Assembly: GCF_032391395.1 (NCBI RefSeq) | Contig: NZ_CP135916.1 | Span: 1,054,001 to 1,118,000 of the forward strand | From: Sphingomonas sp. Y38-1Y | GTDB lineage: Bacteria; Pseudomonadota; Alphaproteobacteria; Sphingomonadales; Sphingomonadaceae | Reading direction: 5' to 3' | Length of the DNA: 64,000 bases | In this document: in pieces, positions 1-7,922 of the stretch | How the letters are laid out: the number at the start of each line of letters is the position of its first letter | How positions within the stretch are numbered: position 1 is the first letter of the stretch | Program-made: the position numbers and the translations under genes | Notes under the pieces: model-generated | Seen by the model: the letters and a program-made list of their open reading frames with translations, nothing else | What the model was told of the DNA's origin: nothing | The model's database searches: none

Positions 1-1049
1 AGATCGTCATCGAGCGGATGGAGCTGGCGGGCGAGGGCGCGCTGATGGCGCTGCTCGAACGCAACAAGGCGCGGTTCGAGGCGGAAGGGCTGTTCGCCAA
101 GTCGCGCGCGCGGGCACCGCTGCCGTTCATGCCGAGGGTGATCGGCGTCGTCACCTCGCCCACCGGCGCGGTGATCCGCGACATCCTCCACCGGCTGGAG
201 GATCGCTGCCCGACCCATGTGCTCGTCTGGCCAGTGAAGGTGCAGGGCGACGGGTCGGCGAACGAGGTGGCGGCGGCGGTGCGCGGCTTCGATGCGATCG
301 CCCCCGGCGGGCCGTTGCCGCGTCCCGACCTGGTCATCGTCGCGCGTGGCGGTGGGCCGATCGAGGATCTTTGGGCCTTCAACGAGGAAGCGGTGGTGCG
401 CGCGGTCGCGGGGTGCTCGATCCCGATCATCTCGGCAGTGGGGCATGAGACCGACACGACATTGTGCGACTATGCCGCCGACCTGCGCGCGCCGACGCCG
501 ACCGCGGCGGCGGAGATCGCGGTGCCCGTCCGTGCCGACCTGATCGAGCAGGTGGCGATGATGGGGCTGCGCACCGACCGCTGCGTGCGGCGATATCATG
601 AGCGCGGCGGCGAGAAGCTGACGGCGCTCGCACGGCTGATGCCGAAGCGCGACGCGCTGCTCGGGCCCCAACGCCAGCGCGCGGACGACGCCGGGGCGCG
701 GCTGGTGCGCGGGCTGGAGCGGCGGCTGACGGTGTCGCGCGGTCAGCTCGACCGTGCGGGGGCGGTGCTGCGGCCGGCGCTGCTCCACCGGCGGATCGAG
801 CGGGCGGGGGCGGCGCTCGCCTCCGGCGCCCGCGCGCTCGCGGCGAACGATCCGGCGCGGCCGCTGGAGCGCGGCTATGCCTATGTCGAGGGGCGTGTGA
901 GCGGGCGCGTGGTGGCCGACACGGGCGCGGCGCGGGCGGCGGGGGCGCTTCGCCTCCACTTCAAGGACGGCACCGTCGACGCGCGGGTTGAGCGCGGGGC
1001 CGGGCGTGCCTACACTGGTGAGACGCCCGAACAGCCCGATCTATTCTGA
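1..1049 (+). CDS. xseA: exodeoxyribonuclease VII large subunit, 3' part (5' end outside window)
   Basis: This is the catalytic large subunit of exonuclease VII, which degrades single-stranded DNA to oligonucleotides together with XseB. The reading frame is already open at base 3, so about 348 C-terminal residues are present and the N-terminal OB-fold lies before the window. Family motifs are visible: [33 protein letters not shown] and [20 protein letters not shown]. They are followed by the Arg-rich helical region and a short C-terminal tail with the usual RGYAYV segment. The DUF2093 gene follows after 30 bases, probably in the same transcript. Confidence 0.96.
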   Translation, partial: IVIERMELAGEGALMALLERNKARFEAEGLFAKSRARAPLPFMPRVIGVVTSPTGAVIRDILHRLEDRCPTHVLVWPVKVQGDGSANEVAAAVRGFDAIAPGGPLPRPDLVIVARGGGPIEDLWAFNEEAVVRAVAGCSIPIISAVGHETDTTLCDYAADLRAPTPTAAAEIAVPVRADLIEQVAMMGLRTDRCVRRYHERGGEKLTALARLMPKRDALLGPQRQRADDAGARLVRGLERRLTVSRGQLDRAGAVLRPALLHRRIERAGAALASGARALAANDPARPLERGYAYVEGRVSGRVVADTGAARAAGALRLHFKDGTVDARVERGAGRAYTGETPEQPDLF

Positions 1050-1079
1050 AGGAGCCCCGGCGACGGGGATGCGACGCTC

Positions 1080-1280
1080 ATGCTGATGTCGAACACCGCC
1101 CGTCCCGCGCGCCTCCACTACATGGCCAACGGCTTTCGCGTGCTGACGCCGGGCGATCATGTCGTGTGCGCGGTGACGGGTGAGCGGATCGCGCTCGACA
1201 CGCTGAAATACTGGAGCGTGGGGCGGCAGGAAGCCTATGCCAATGCCGAGGTCGCGACGAAGGCTCTGGCCGGCGCGTGA
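1080..1280 (+). CDS. DUF2093 domain-containing protein
   Basis: A 66-residue cytoplasmic protein of unknown function from a family common in alphaproteobacteria. The conserved core (YMANGFRVLTPGDHVVCAVTGERI, shown here only to identify it) is followed by the hallmark LKYWSVGRQEAY. No signal peptide or membrane segment is visible. It lies 30 bases after xseA, and its TGA overlaps the GTG of the peptidase gene in GTGA, so translational coupling is likely. The ATG at 1086 is an alternative start. Confidence 0.85.
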   Translation: MLMSNTARPARLHYMANGFRVLTPGDHVVCAVTGERIALDTLKYWSVGRQEAYANAEVATKALAGA

Positions 1281-2101
1281 TCGCGCGGCGAGGGGTACTG
1301 GCAGGGGCGGGCGCGGCGCTGATCGCCGGGCGCGCCGCGGCGCAGGGTGACGGCTTCGCGCTGTCGGGCATGCCGCAGCAGGGGGCGCTGGTGCTCGGCA
1401 CCGTGCCCCGGGGAACCACGGCGCTGACGCTGGATGGCTTGGCCGTCGAGGTGGCGCGCGATGGACGCTTCGCGATCGCCTTCGACCGGGATGCGGGGCC
1501 GAGCGCGCGGCTGGTCGCGCGCGGATCTGGCGTGCTGCTCGACCGCACGCTGACCGTCGCGCCGCGGGCGTGGCGGATCGAGCGGCTGCCGACGCTGCCG
1601 CGCGTGTCACAGCCGAGCGCCGAGTTCCAGCGCCGCCGCCCGCCCGAACTCGCCCGCATCGCGGCGGCGCGCGCGAAGCAGACCGGCGCGGAGGGTTGGC
1701 GCCAACGCTTTGCCTGGCCGGTAACGGGGCGCATCTCGGGGCTGTTCGGATCGCAGCGTATCTATGCGGGGGAGCCGGGCGCCTATCATGGCGGCGTAGA
1801 CGTCGCGAGGCCGACGGGCACGCCGGTCGCGGCACCCGCCGATGGCGTCGTCATCCTGGCGGCCGACGCGCCGTTCACGATGGAGGGCAACCTGCTGATG
1901 ATCGATCACGGCATGGGGCTGAACAGCGCGTTCCTGCATCTGTCGCGCATCGATGTGCGCGAGGGCGATGCGGTGCGACAGGGGCAGCCGGTCGGCGCGA
2001 TCGGCGCGACGGGGCGGGCAACCGGACCGCATCTCCACTGGGGCATGAAGTGGCGCGACGCGCGGATCGACCCGCTGCTGATCGCGGGGCCGATGCCCTA
2101 A
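1277..2101 (+). CDS. M23 family (LytM-type) metallopeptidase, exported
   Basis: A predicted zinc endopeptidase acting on peptidoglycan cross-bridges, 274 residues. The N-terminus (MIARRGVLAGAGAALIAGRAAAQ) is an Arg-Arg signal peptide of Tat type, so the product is probably periplasmic. The LytM domain covers about residues 155-265. Its metal ligands are visible as HGGVD and the HLHWG (HxH) motif near the C-terminus. A non-catalytic region with beta-strand character lies between. The start is GTG, overlapping the upstream stop codon in GTGA. Coding ends 90 bases before a large inverted repeat. Confidence 0.88.
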   Translation: MIARRGVLAGAGAALIAGRAAAQGDGFALSGMPQQGALVLGTVPRGTTALTLDGLAVEVARDGRFAIAFDRDAGPSARLVARGSGVLLDRTLTVAPRAWRIERLPTLPRVSQPSAEFQRRRPPELARIAAARAKQTGAEGWRQRFAWPVTGRISGLFGSQRIYAGEPGAYHGGVDVARPTGTPVAAPADGVVILAADAPFTMEGNLLMIDHGMGLNSAFLHLSRIDVREGDAVRQGQPVGAIGATGRATGPHLHWGMKWRDARIDPLLIAGPMP

Positions 2102-2190
2102 GCGGTACGGATCGCGCGAGGGCCAAGGATGATCCACGACCTCAGCCAGCCGATCCGTCGTTCACCAGTCACGGCAATGCCGCAAGCAGC

Positions 2191-2270
2191 CGTGCTCCCG
2201 CGCAGGCGGGAGCCCAGAGCCAAGCAGGGCCTCGCTCGTGGCCCTGGGCTCCCGCCTGCGCGGGAGCACG
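2191..2270. repeat. long inverted repeat, family A (GTGCTCCCG)
   Basis: Two perfect 27-base arms, 2191-2217 and 2244-2270, are separated by 26 bases. The ends read CGTGCTCCCG and CGGGAGCACG. It lies between the convergent M23 peptidase and cmk genes and can form a very stable hairpin on either strand. No U-tract follows. A short relative of the same family sits at 42648-42671. Confidence 0.9.
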
Positions 2271-2296
2271 GTAGGGAACGGGAAGGCAATCCCTAA

Positions 2297-2383
2297 CCCC
2301 GTTCGTGCTGAGCTTGTCGAAGCACGTGTTCGGGGCGAGCGACGCTCGCGACACGTCCTTCGACAGGCTCAGGACGAACGGGG
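2297..2383. repeat. long inverted repeat, family B (CCGTTCGT...CTTGTCGAAG)
   Basis: The outer arms CCCCGTTCGT (2297-2306) and ACGAACGGGG (2374-2383) enclose inner segments GAGCTTGTCGAAGCACGTG and CACGTCCTTCGACAGGCTC. The element is therefore an imperfect palindrome over its whole 87 bases. Related copies occur at 19826-19867, 33028-33113 and 58467-58499. Here it is stacked directly after the family A repeat in the same convergent junction. Confidence 0.88.
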
Positions 2384-2390
2384 AGAGTGG

Positions 2391-3020
2391 TCAGCTGCGG
2401 CTGGCCCGCCGGGCGTCAACCAGCGCGATCGCCTTTTGCACCGCGGCTTCGATCGAGAGGAAGCTCGTGTCCAGCGCCGCGGCGTCGGCGGCCTGGCGGA
2501 GCGGGGCTTCGCTGCGGCGGCTGTCGCGGTCGTCGCGGGCGCGAATGTCGGCGAGGACGCGGTCGAGGCTGACGTCGATGCCGTGGCGCCGCAGTTCCTC
2601 GTGCCGGCGGCGGGCGCGGATCGTCGGCGTCGCCTTGACGAACAGCTTGGCGTCGGCCTCCGGCGCGATGACCGTGCCGATGTCGCGCCCGTCGAGCACG
2701 GCGCCGCCCGGCTGCTGCGCGAAGCGGCGCTGGCGCTGGAGCAAAGCGGAGCGGACCAGCGGGTGCGCGGACACGACCGACGCGGTCTTGCCGACGTGGT
2801 CGCTGCGCAGGTCGGGCGAGGCGAGCAGCGCTTCGTCGAAGTCGCACATCGCGACGACGTCGGCCTCGCGCGTCGGATCGAGCCCTTCGGCCAGCACCCG
2901 GGCGGCAACCGCGCGATAAAGGAGCCCGGTGTCGAGGTGCGGCAGGCCGTAGTGCTTCGCCAGCGCCCGCGCGATCGTGCCCTTGCCCGATGCGGCGGGT
3001 CCGTCGACGGCGATGATCAT
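2391..3020 (-). CDS. cmk: cytidylate kinase
   Basis: Transfers phosphate from ATP to CMP/dCMP for CTP and DNA precursor supply. At 209 residues it is a normal-length Cmk. The N-terminal P-loop GPAASGKGT is followed by LDTGLLYRA, the central LDGRDIGTVI and a C-terminal LDTSFLSIEAAV helix, all typical of the family. Its ATG overlaps the last four bases of aroA (3017-3020), so the two genes form an aroA-cmk operon. The rpsA gene that often follows cmk in alphaproteobacteria is absent here; two large inverted repeats lie downstream instead. Confidence 0.96.
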   Translation of the reverse strand: MIIAVDGPAASGKGTIARALAKHYGLPHLDTGLLYRAVAARVLAEGLDPTREADVVAMCDFDEALLASPDLRSDHVGKTASVVSAHPLVRSALLQRQRRFAQQPGGAVLDGRDIGTVIAPEADAKLFVKATPTIRARRRHEELRRHGIDVSLDRVLADIRARDDRDSRRSEAPLRQAADAAALDTSFLSIEAAVQKAIALVDARRASRS

Positions 3021-4360
3021 GCGTCGAGCCAGGTCGGCTGCGCGCCGAGCTTCTGCGCGGTCGCGACGAAATCGGGATAGCTGGTGGCGATCGGTGCGGC
3101 ATCGTCGATCGCGATTGGCTGCGCGGCATTCATGCCCGCAACCGCCATCGCCATCGCGATGCGATGGTCGAGCAGCGACGCGACGCGCTCGCCGCCGGTC
3201 CCCGCCAGCGGCTCGCCGTCGCGGCCCTCGACCGTCAGCCCGTCCTCATGCTCCTCGACGCGCACGCCCGACAGGCCGAGCGCCGCCGCCATCGCGGCGA
3301 TGCGGTCCGATTCCTTGACGCGCAGCTCGTGCGCGCCGCGCGCGATCGTGCGCCCCTTGGCGAACGTGGCGGCGACGAACAGCACGGGATATTCGTCGAT
3401 CATGCTGGGCGCGAGATCGGGCGGAACCTCGATCGCCGACAGCGGAGCGTGGCGGACGCGCAAATCGGCGACGTCCTCGCCGCTGATCGTGCGCGCGTTC
3501 AGCCGCTCGATCGACGCGCCCATCATCGTCAGCGCCTGGATCAGGCCGGTGCGGGTCGGGTTCATCAGCACGTTGCGGATGACGATGTCGGAGCCCGGCA
3601 CGATCGAGGCGGCGACCATCCAGAAGCCCGCGGACGACGGATCGCCCGGCACGTCGATGTCCTGCGGGCGGAGCTCGGCCTCGCCGCGGATCGAGACGAT
3701 TTCGCCCTCGACGGTCAGTTCGGCGCCGAAGCCGCGCAGCATCCGCTCGCTATGATCGCGCGTCGGCACGCTCTCGATCACGCGGGTGATGCCGGGGGTG
3801 TTGAGCCCGGCGAGCAGCACCGCCGACTTCACCTGGGCCGAGGCGACGGGCAGGCGGTATTCGATCGGCACCGCGGGGCACAGGCCGCGCATGGTGAGCG
3901 GCAGGCGGTCGCCGGGACTCGACGTGAACTCGGCGCCCATCCGCGACAGGGGCTCGGTCACGCGCGCCATCGGGCGGCGCGAAAGGCTGGCGTCGCCGGT
4001 GAAGGTCGCGGTGATCGGATGGCTGGCGACGATGCCCATCAGGAGCCGCGTCGAAGTGCCCGAATTGCCCATCTCGAGCGCGGTCTGCGGCTGGAGCAGC
4101 CCGCCGACGCCGACACCCGACACGCGCCACTCGCCATCCTCGCGCCGCTCGACCGAGGCGCCCATCGCGCGCATTGCCGCGGCGGTGGCGAGCACGTCCT
4201 CGCCCTCCAGCAGCCCGCGGATGCGGCTTTCCCCAACGGCGAGACCCGAGAACATCAGTGATCGGTGGCTGATCGACTTGTCGCCGGGCACCGTCACCTC
4301 GCCCGTCAGCGGGCCGGCGGCGGCGATGGCGAGCGGGCGGGGGGCGACGTCGGCATGCAT
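3017..4360 (-). CDS. aroA: 3-phosphoshikimate 1-carboxyvinyltransferase (EPSP synthase, class II-like)
   Basis: Condenses shikimate-3-phosphate with phosphoenolpyruvate in the chorismate pathway. I place the start at the ATG at 4360 (MHADVAPRPL), giving 447 residues. The frame stays open upstream, but that extension would run into the divergent gene and has no family similarity. GDKSISHRS lies near residue 26, GNSGTSTRLL near 98, then DASLSRRPMARV, SAQVKSAVLLAGLNTPGIT, VPGDPSSAGFW and IDEYPVL. The SAQVKSAVLLAGLNTPG and NVLMNPTRTGLI blocks match the Agrobacterium CP4-type class II enzymes. The residue corresponding to CP4 Ala100 is Gly here. Confidence 0.96.
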   Translation of the reverse strand: MHADVAPRPLAIAAAGPLTGEVTVPGDKSISHRSLMFSGLAVGESRIRGLLEGEDVLATAAAMRAMGASVERREDGEWRVSGVGVGGLLQPQTALEMGNSGTSTRLLMGIVASHPITATFTGDASLSRRPMARVTEPLSRMGAEFTSSPGDRLPLTMRGLCPAVPIEYRLPVASAQVKSAVLLAGLNTPGITRVIESVPTRDHSERMLRGFGAELTVEGEIVSIRGEAELRPQDIDVPGDPSSAGFWMVAASIVPGSDIVIRNVLMNPTRTGLIQALTMMGASIERLNARTISGEDVADLRVRHAPLSAIEVPPDLAPSMIDEYPVLFVAATFAKGRTIARGAHELRVKESDRIAAMAAALGLSGVRVEEHEDGLTVEGRDGEPLAGTGGERVASLLDHRIAMAMAVAGMNAAQPIAIDDAAPIATSYPDFVATAQKLGAQPTWLDA

Positions 4361-4466
4361 GGGCGCGGGCTTTTGACAGGGGGCTTGCACTATGGCAAGG
4401 CGCCCGCCACTTCGCGGGGCTCTTCCAAGACCCGGAAATCTCATCATCCGAAAGGCGATACACGGC

Positions 4467-4787
4467 ATGGTCAAGCCGGAATGGGGCACGAAGCGGTCGT
4501 GCCCGAAATGCGGAACCCGCTTCTACGACCTTACCAAGGACGAGCCGGTCACCTGCATCAACTGCGGTTATGCGTGGGAGCCCGAGCCCATCCTGAAGTC
4601 CAAGCAGCCGCTGCCGTTCGAGGCGGTCAAGGCCGCGCCGGTCAAGGACAAGGAAGCCGATTCGGACCTGGGTGACGATCTCGACATCGACACCGAGGAC
4701 GACGACACCCCCGCCGACGACGATGTCGATCTGGGCGGCGACGACGACCTGGGCGTCGAGGCGCCCGACAACGACGACGAAAATTAA
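4467..4787 (+). CDS. TIGR02300 family zinc-ribbon protein
   Basis: A 106-residue protein of unknown function from a family widespread in alphaproteobacteria. The start MVKPEWGTKRSCPKCGTRFY is the family N-terminus and fixes the ATG at 4467; an upstream in-frame ATG at 4392 is unlikely. Two CxxC pairs (CPKC and CINC) form a probable zinc ribbon. The second half is an Asp/Glu-rich low-complexity tail (DDDLDIDTEDDDTPADDD type). It is transcribed divergently from aroA. No catalytic motif is visible. Confidence 0.88.
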   Translation: MVKPEWGTKRSCPKCGTRFYDLTKDEPVTCINCGYAWEPEPILKSKQPLPFEAVKAAPVKDKEADSDLGDDLDIDTEDDDTPADDDVDLGGDDDLGVEAPDNDDEN

Positions 4788-4826
4788 GGGTCGCGGTCCG
4801 GGCAGCGTGGCTGTCCGGGCCGACCC

Positions 4827-4854
4827 GGCAAGGCTCGCGAAAAGCGCGCTTGCC
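4827..4854. other. hairpin between the TIGR02300 gene and tRNA-Ala
   Basis: The perfect arms GGCAAG (4827-4832) and CTTGCC (4849-4854) carry further pairing inside them. A second weaker stem, CCGGGCAG/CTGTCCGG, lies just before. No T-run follows, so this is at best a weak terminator or a processing structure upstream of the tRNA. Confidence 0.4.
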
Positions 4855-4896
4855 AAAGCCCAGAAGCGCCTCTAAGGGGCGCCTTCCCGGAACGAT

Positions 4897-4972
4897 GGGG
4901 CCGTAGCTCAGCTGGGAGAGCGTCGCAATGGCATTGCGAAGGTCAGGGGTTCGATCCCCCTCGGCTCCACCA
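4897..4972 (+). tRNA. tRNA-Ala (anticodon GGC)
   Basis: A 76-base cloverleaf with encoded CCA. The acceptor arm is GGGGCCG/CGGCTCC, the D-arm GCTC...GAGC, the anticodon arm TCGCA-ATGGCAT-TGCGA (anticodon GGC, reading GCC) and the T-arm AGGGG-TTCGATC-CCCCT. The acceptor contains the G3:U70 wobble pair, the classic alanine identity element, which independently supports the assignment. Confidence 0.97.
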
Positions 4973-5108
4973 TCGGTTCCGCGCTGCCGCTTGCGGCATT
5001 CCTGACATCATCGAGGTTTACGTCGGCCGGGCTAGTCGGTTCGATTAGATACATGCGCCTGCGCTTGTGGGACCAAGGGTCGTCGCCAAGCGCAAGGAGT
5101 CGGACGAC

Positions 5109-6464
5109 ATGGTCGGCGCGGTATCGAACTCGGCAGAAGCCAACACCCGTCTGGAGGCGAACAACGCGCCGCCGCCCGAACCCGGCGGCAGCCACCGCGT
5201 GCGCGCGGGCGAGACGCTGTCGGGGATCGCGGCGCGATACGGCACCGACGTCGGCACGCTGGCGCAGCTCAACGACATCCGCAATCCGAACCTGATCCAT
5301 CCGGGCCAGCAGCTTTCGCTGCCGCAGGGCGCCACCCAGTCGCACCTGATCGAGCATGGCGACACGATCGGCGGCATCGCGCGGGCGAACGGCGTCAGCA
5401 CGCAGGCGCTGCTCGCCGCCAATCCGCAGGTCGCCAATCCGGACCGCATCTATCCCGGCGATACGCTGACCATTCCCGCCGCCGATGCGCGGGTGCAGGG
5501 CCAAGCGGTGACTGGCAACGACAATCGCGTCGCCGCGGTCGAGGGTCCGACGCGGGTCGAGAACGGCACGCTGCGCCTGAGCGAGACCGATGTCGTCAAC
5601 CTGAAGAAGACGCTCCAGACCGAATGGGTGCAGACGGCGGGCGAGGGGCAGGCGCACGGGATCATCGACACGATCCTCAACCGCACCGCGTCGGGCCATT
5701 GGGGCGACAGCGTTTCGGATGTCGTCAACGCGTACAACCAGTTCAGCGACATCAATGGGCCGATCGCGCGCCGCGACGGTCGCAACGCGGTCGAGGATTT
5801 GCCCGCAAGCAGCATCAGCACGCGCGTCGACACCCTCGTCGACAGCTATCTCGCCGAGCGGGCAGGGGGGCGCGCTTCGTCGATCGGGTCGCACCTCAAC
5901 TACGCCAATCCGAACTATTCGAGCGCCAACAATCTCGGCTGGATCAATGCGCTGGACGGCCCGGTGCTGGGCCGGGGCGATGCCGTCCATCACCACGGCA
6001 CGACGCCCGAATTGCAGCGGCACCGGCCAGGCGACTTCGCGGTCGCGCTGCCGGGGAGTGCAGAGGCGCCGGCGCTGGCGCCCGCGGCCGCGCAGCAGGG
6101 CGGCAGCGTCGACGGCAATGCCGCCGCGGCGGCGAACGACGTCGCGATCAAGGGATCGACGGTGCGGATCGGCCAGCTCGACACGTCGATGGAGCCCGCG
6201 ATCCGCGCGGCGGCACAGGCCGCCGACCGGCTCGGCCTGCCGCAGCCGGTCATCACCTCGGGCAACGACAGCCGCCATTCGAACGGATCGCTGCATTACG
6301 AGAATCGCGCGCTCGACTTCCGCGGCAACAACATCAGCGTCGAGCAGGGCCGCGCCTTCCAGAACGAGATGCGGCGGCTTTTAGGGCCCAATTACGACGT
6401 GGTGTTTGAAACCTTTGCCAATCGCAGCAACAATCACCTGCATGTGGAATACGACCCCCGCTGA
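5109..6464 (+). CDS. LysM x2 / SleB-like / M15-like multidomain cell-wall hydrolase
   Basis: A predicted peptidoglycan-binding and -cleaving protein of 451 residues. Two LysM repeats (about 29-71 and 79-122; [17 protein letters not shown], then [17 protein letters not shown]) bind glycan. Residues about 165-300 resemble SleB-type cell-wall hydrolases ([21 protein letters not shown]). The last 100 residues carry [13 protein letters not shown] and NNHLHVEYD, the H...D and HxH ligands of M15-type D,D-peptidases. The start at 5109 has AAGGAG at 5094-5099. No signal peptide is obvious, so the export route is unclear. Such modular proteins also occur in phages, but no phage genes are nearby. Confidence 0.8.
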   Translation: MVGAVSNSAEANTRLEANNAPPPEPGGSHRVRAGETLSGIAARYGTDVGTLAQLNDIRNPNLIHPGQQLSLPQGATQSHLIEHGDTIGGIARANGVSTQALLAANPQVANPDRIYPGDTLTIPAADARVQGQAVTGNDNRVAAVEGPTRVENGTLRLSETDVVNLKKTLQTEWVQTAGEGQAHGIIDTILNRTASGHWGDSVSDVVNAYNQFSDINGPIARRDGRNAVEDLPASSISTRVDTLVDSYLAERAGGRASSIGSHLNYANPNYSSANNLGWINALDGPVLGRGDAVHHHGTTPELQRHRPGDFAVALPGSAEAPALAPAAAQQGGSVDGNAAAAANDVAIKGSTVRIGQLDTSMEPAIRAAAQAADRLGLPQPVITSGNDSRHSNGSLHYENRALDFRGNNISVEQGRAFQNEMRRLLGPNYDVVFETFANRSNNHLHVEYDPR

Positions 6465-6468
6465 TCGG

Positions 6469-6930
6469 ATGCGCCGCTCGCTCGCCGCGCTCGGCCTGAT
6501 CCTCGCCGCCGCCTGCTCGCCCGCGAGCGAGGCGCAGCCGCCCGCGCCGGAGCCGACGCGGGCGGCGCCGGCGGTGGTGGAGGCTTCGCCGACGCCCTCG
6601 CCGACACCGAGCGAGGGAGCGTCGCGGGTTATCGGCAAGACCGACATGACGCTGCGCGGCAAGCCGGCGTGCCGAGTCGCCTTCGCCTATGCCGGACGGC
6701 CCGATGAGGACCTGTTCTGGGAAGAGCCGTGCGCCAACGTCACCGCCAAGCTGATGACGCAGGCAGATCTCGAGTCGCTCGGCAAATGGGACCGCCTCGA
6801 CGAATTCGCGCGCAAGTTCATCGCGGCGCGGCCGGACGGCAAGGTGCTCTATGTCGAGGGCAGCTTCTCCGCCTCCGTTTATCCGATCGGCACGACCGGG
6901 GAGACCTACGAGGTTTCGGTCACCGACTGA
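6469..6930 (+). CDS. putative lipoprotein, unknown function
   Basis: A 153-residue protein with a lipoprotein signal (MRRSLAALGLILAAACSPAS; lipobox LAAAC), followed by a Pro/Ala/Thr-rich linker and a small globular C-terminal domain. That domain contains two cysteines (PACRV and EEPCANV) that could form a disulfide. The ATG at 6469 lies 4 bases after the preceding stop, so the gene is probably co-transcribed with the wall hydrolase. I do not recognise the globular domain. Confidence 0.7.
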   Translation: MRRSLAALGLILAAACSPASEAQPPAPEPTRAAPAVVEASPTPSPTPSEGASRVIGKTDMTLRGKPACRVAFAYAGRPDEDLFWEEPCANVTAKLMTQADLESLGKWDRLDEFARKFIAARPDGKVLYVEGSFSASVYPIGTTGETYEVSVTD

Positions 6931-6960
6931 GTACTTGACTCATAACTCTACATATGTTGG

Positions 6961-7269
6961 ATGTGGGGGATGGGAAGGACTCGACGCCCCTCGCCGCAAA
7001 TGCTCTCGCTTGTCGCCGCGCTCGCCGCGGCGGCGCCGCAGCGGCTGCATGGTTATGACCTGATGAAGGCGACGGGGCTCGCCTCCGGCACGCTCTATCC
7101 GCTGATGATGCGGATGACCGAGCAAGGGCTGGTCGAGGCCGAATGGCAGGCGCCGGCGCAGCCCGGCCGCCCGCCGCGCCACGCCTATCGACTGACCGCC
7201 ACCGGGCTGGAGCTCGCGCGCTCGATCGAGGACGAGGGCCGCGCGCCCGGTGGGGCGCTGCCGGCATGA
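6961..7269 (+). CDS. PadR family transcriptional regulator
   Basis: A 102-residue winged-helix regulator. The PadR signature HGYDLMKATGLASGTLYPLM is followed by the wing region (EWQAPAQPGRPPRHAYRLT) and a short C-terminal helix. The ATG at 6970 (MGRTRRP) is an equally good start. The gene ends in ATGA, overlapping the membrane-protein gene. The short intergenic region upstream is unusually AT-rich for this genome and contains the palindrome ACATATGT at 6950-6957. That could be an autoregulatory site, but this is only an inference. Confidence 0.85.
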   Translation: MWGMGRTRRPSPQMLSLVAALAAAAPQRLHGYDLMKATGLASGTLYPLMMRMTEQGLVEAEWQAPAQPGRPPRHAYRLTATGLELARSIEDEGRAPGGALPA

Positions 7270-7892
7270 GCGCCGCGCGCTGGATCGTCGCGCTCGCGGC
7301 GCTCAGCCTGGGCCAGAGCCGCCGCGCCTGGGGCGAGGCGATGATGGCCGAGTTCGAAGCCGCGGAGGAAGACGGCCAGCCGCTTCGCTTCGCGGTCGGA
7401 TGCCTGATCGGCGCGTGGCGGACGATGCCCACGAACGAGGAGGGACGCTTTCGGCTGGCGAGCTATGTCCTCGCGATCGGGTTGATGGTCCCGGTCGGCA
7501 CCGCGCTCCTGATCGCGGCGGCGCTCGGCTTTCCTTTTGTCGAGACGCGGGGCGGCGTCGCCGATTTCCTGGCGGGCGGATCGCATCCGTCGCTGCTCAA
7601 CGTCGGCAACTTCACGATCGCGCCGTCGCTGTGCGCGGTGATGCTGGCGCTGGCGCTCTGCCATCTGCCGCTCGCCTGGTGGACGCTGGACGGCAATTGG
7701 CGCGGCGTCGCGGCGATGACGCGGTTCGGGGCGGCGGCGATCACCACGCTGGCGATCGTGACGACGCTGGTCGCGCTCAATCCGCTGCCGCTCCTGATGC
7801 CGCTGGCCGCGCTGGGCGTCGAACTGGCCGGGATCGCGGTGCTGATCGGCTGGCAGGCGACGCTGACGGGGGAGGCAATCGGCACGGCATAG
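7266..7892 (+). CDS. integral membrane protein coupled to a PadR regulator
   Basis: A 208-residue protein of unknown function, translated from an ATGA overlap with the PadR gene. The N-terminal part (RRAWGEAMMAEFEAAEEDGQPLRFAVGCLIGAW) resembles the soluble segments found in membrane proteins that pair with PadR-like regulators. It is followed by about four hydrophobic segments (near residues 60-85, 115-135, 150-170 and 180-200). The PadR-membrane protein pair probably forms a regulatory unit for envelope stress or drug response, but the signal is unknown. Confidence 0.7.
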   Translation: MSAARWIVALAALSLGQSRRAWGEAMMAEFEAAEEDGQPLRFAVGCLIGAWRTMPTNEEGRFRLASYVLAIGLMVPVGTALLIAAALGFPFVETRGGVADFLAGGSHPSLLNVGNFTIAPSLCAVMLALALCHLPLAWWTLDGNWRGVAAMTRFGAAAITTLAIVTTLVALNPLPLLMPLAALGVELAGIAVLIGWQATLTGEAIGTA

Positions 7893-7922
7893 CGACCGCG
7901 CCATTACGGAGAGGGCTGGAGC

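Noticed and set aside
2191..2383. CRISPR-like or mobile-element ends in the repeat-rich junction
   Set aside because: The repeats are inverted, not direct with regular spacers, and no cas or transposase gene is present.
4361..4489. 43-residue N-terminal extension of AroA
   Set aside because: It would overlap the start of the divergent TIGR02300 gene, has no AroA similarity, and lies before a good ATG at 4360.
4908..6296. Long minus-strand open frame whose C-terminus reads EPRGIEPLTFAMPLRRSPS
   Set aside because: It is antisense to the wall hydrolase and its end is the reverse complement of tRNA-Ala. This peptide is a well-known artefact of translating tRNA genes backwards.
4897..6464. Prophage remnant next to tRNA-Ala
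   Set aside because: Only a LysM/hydrolase protein is there; no integrase, att repeat or structural gene. Kept only as a remark in the wall-hydrolase finding.
6935..6963. TTGACT -35 promoter for the PadR gene
   Set aside because: No acceptable -10 lies 16-18 bases downstream; the only AT-rich hexamers are too close.
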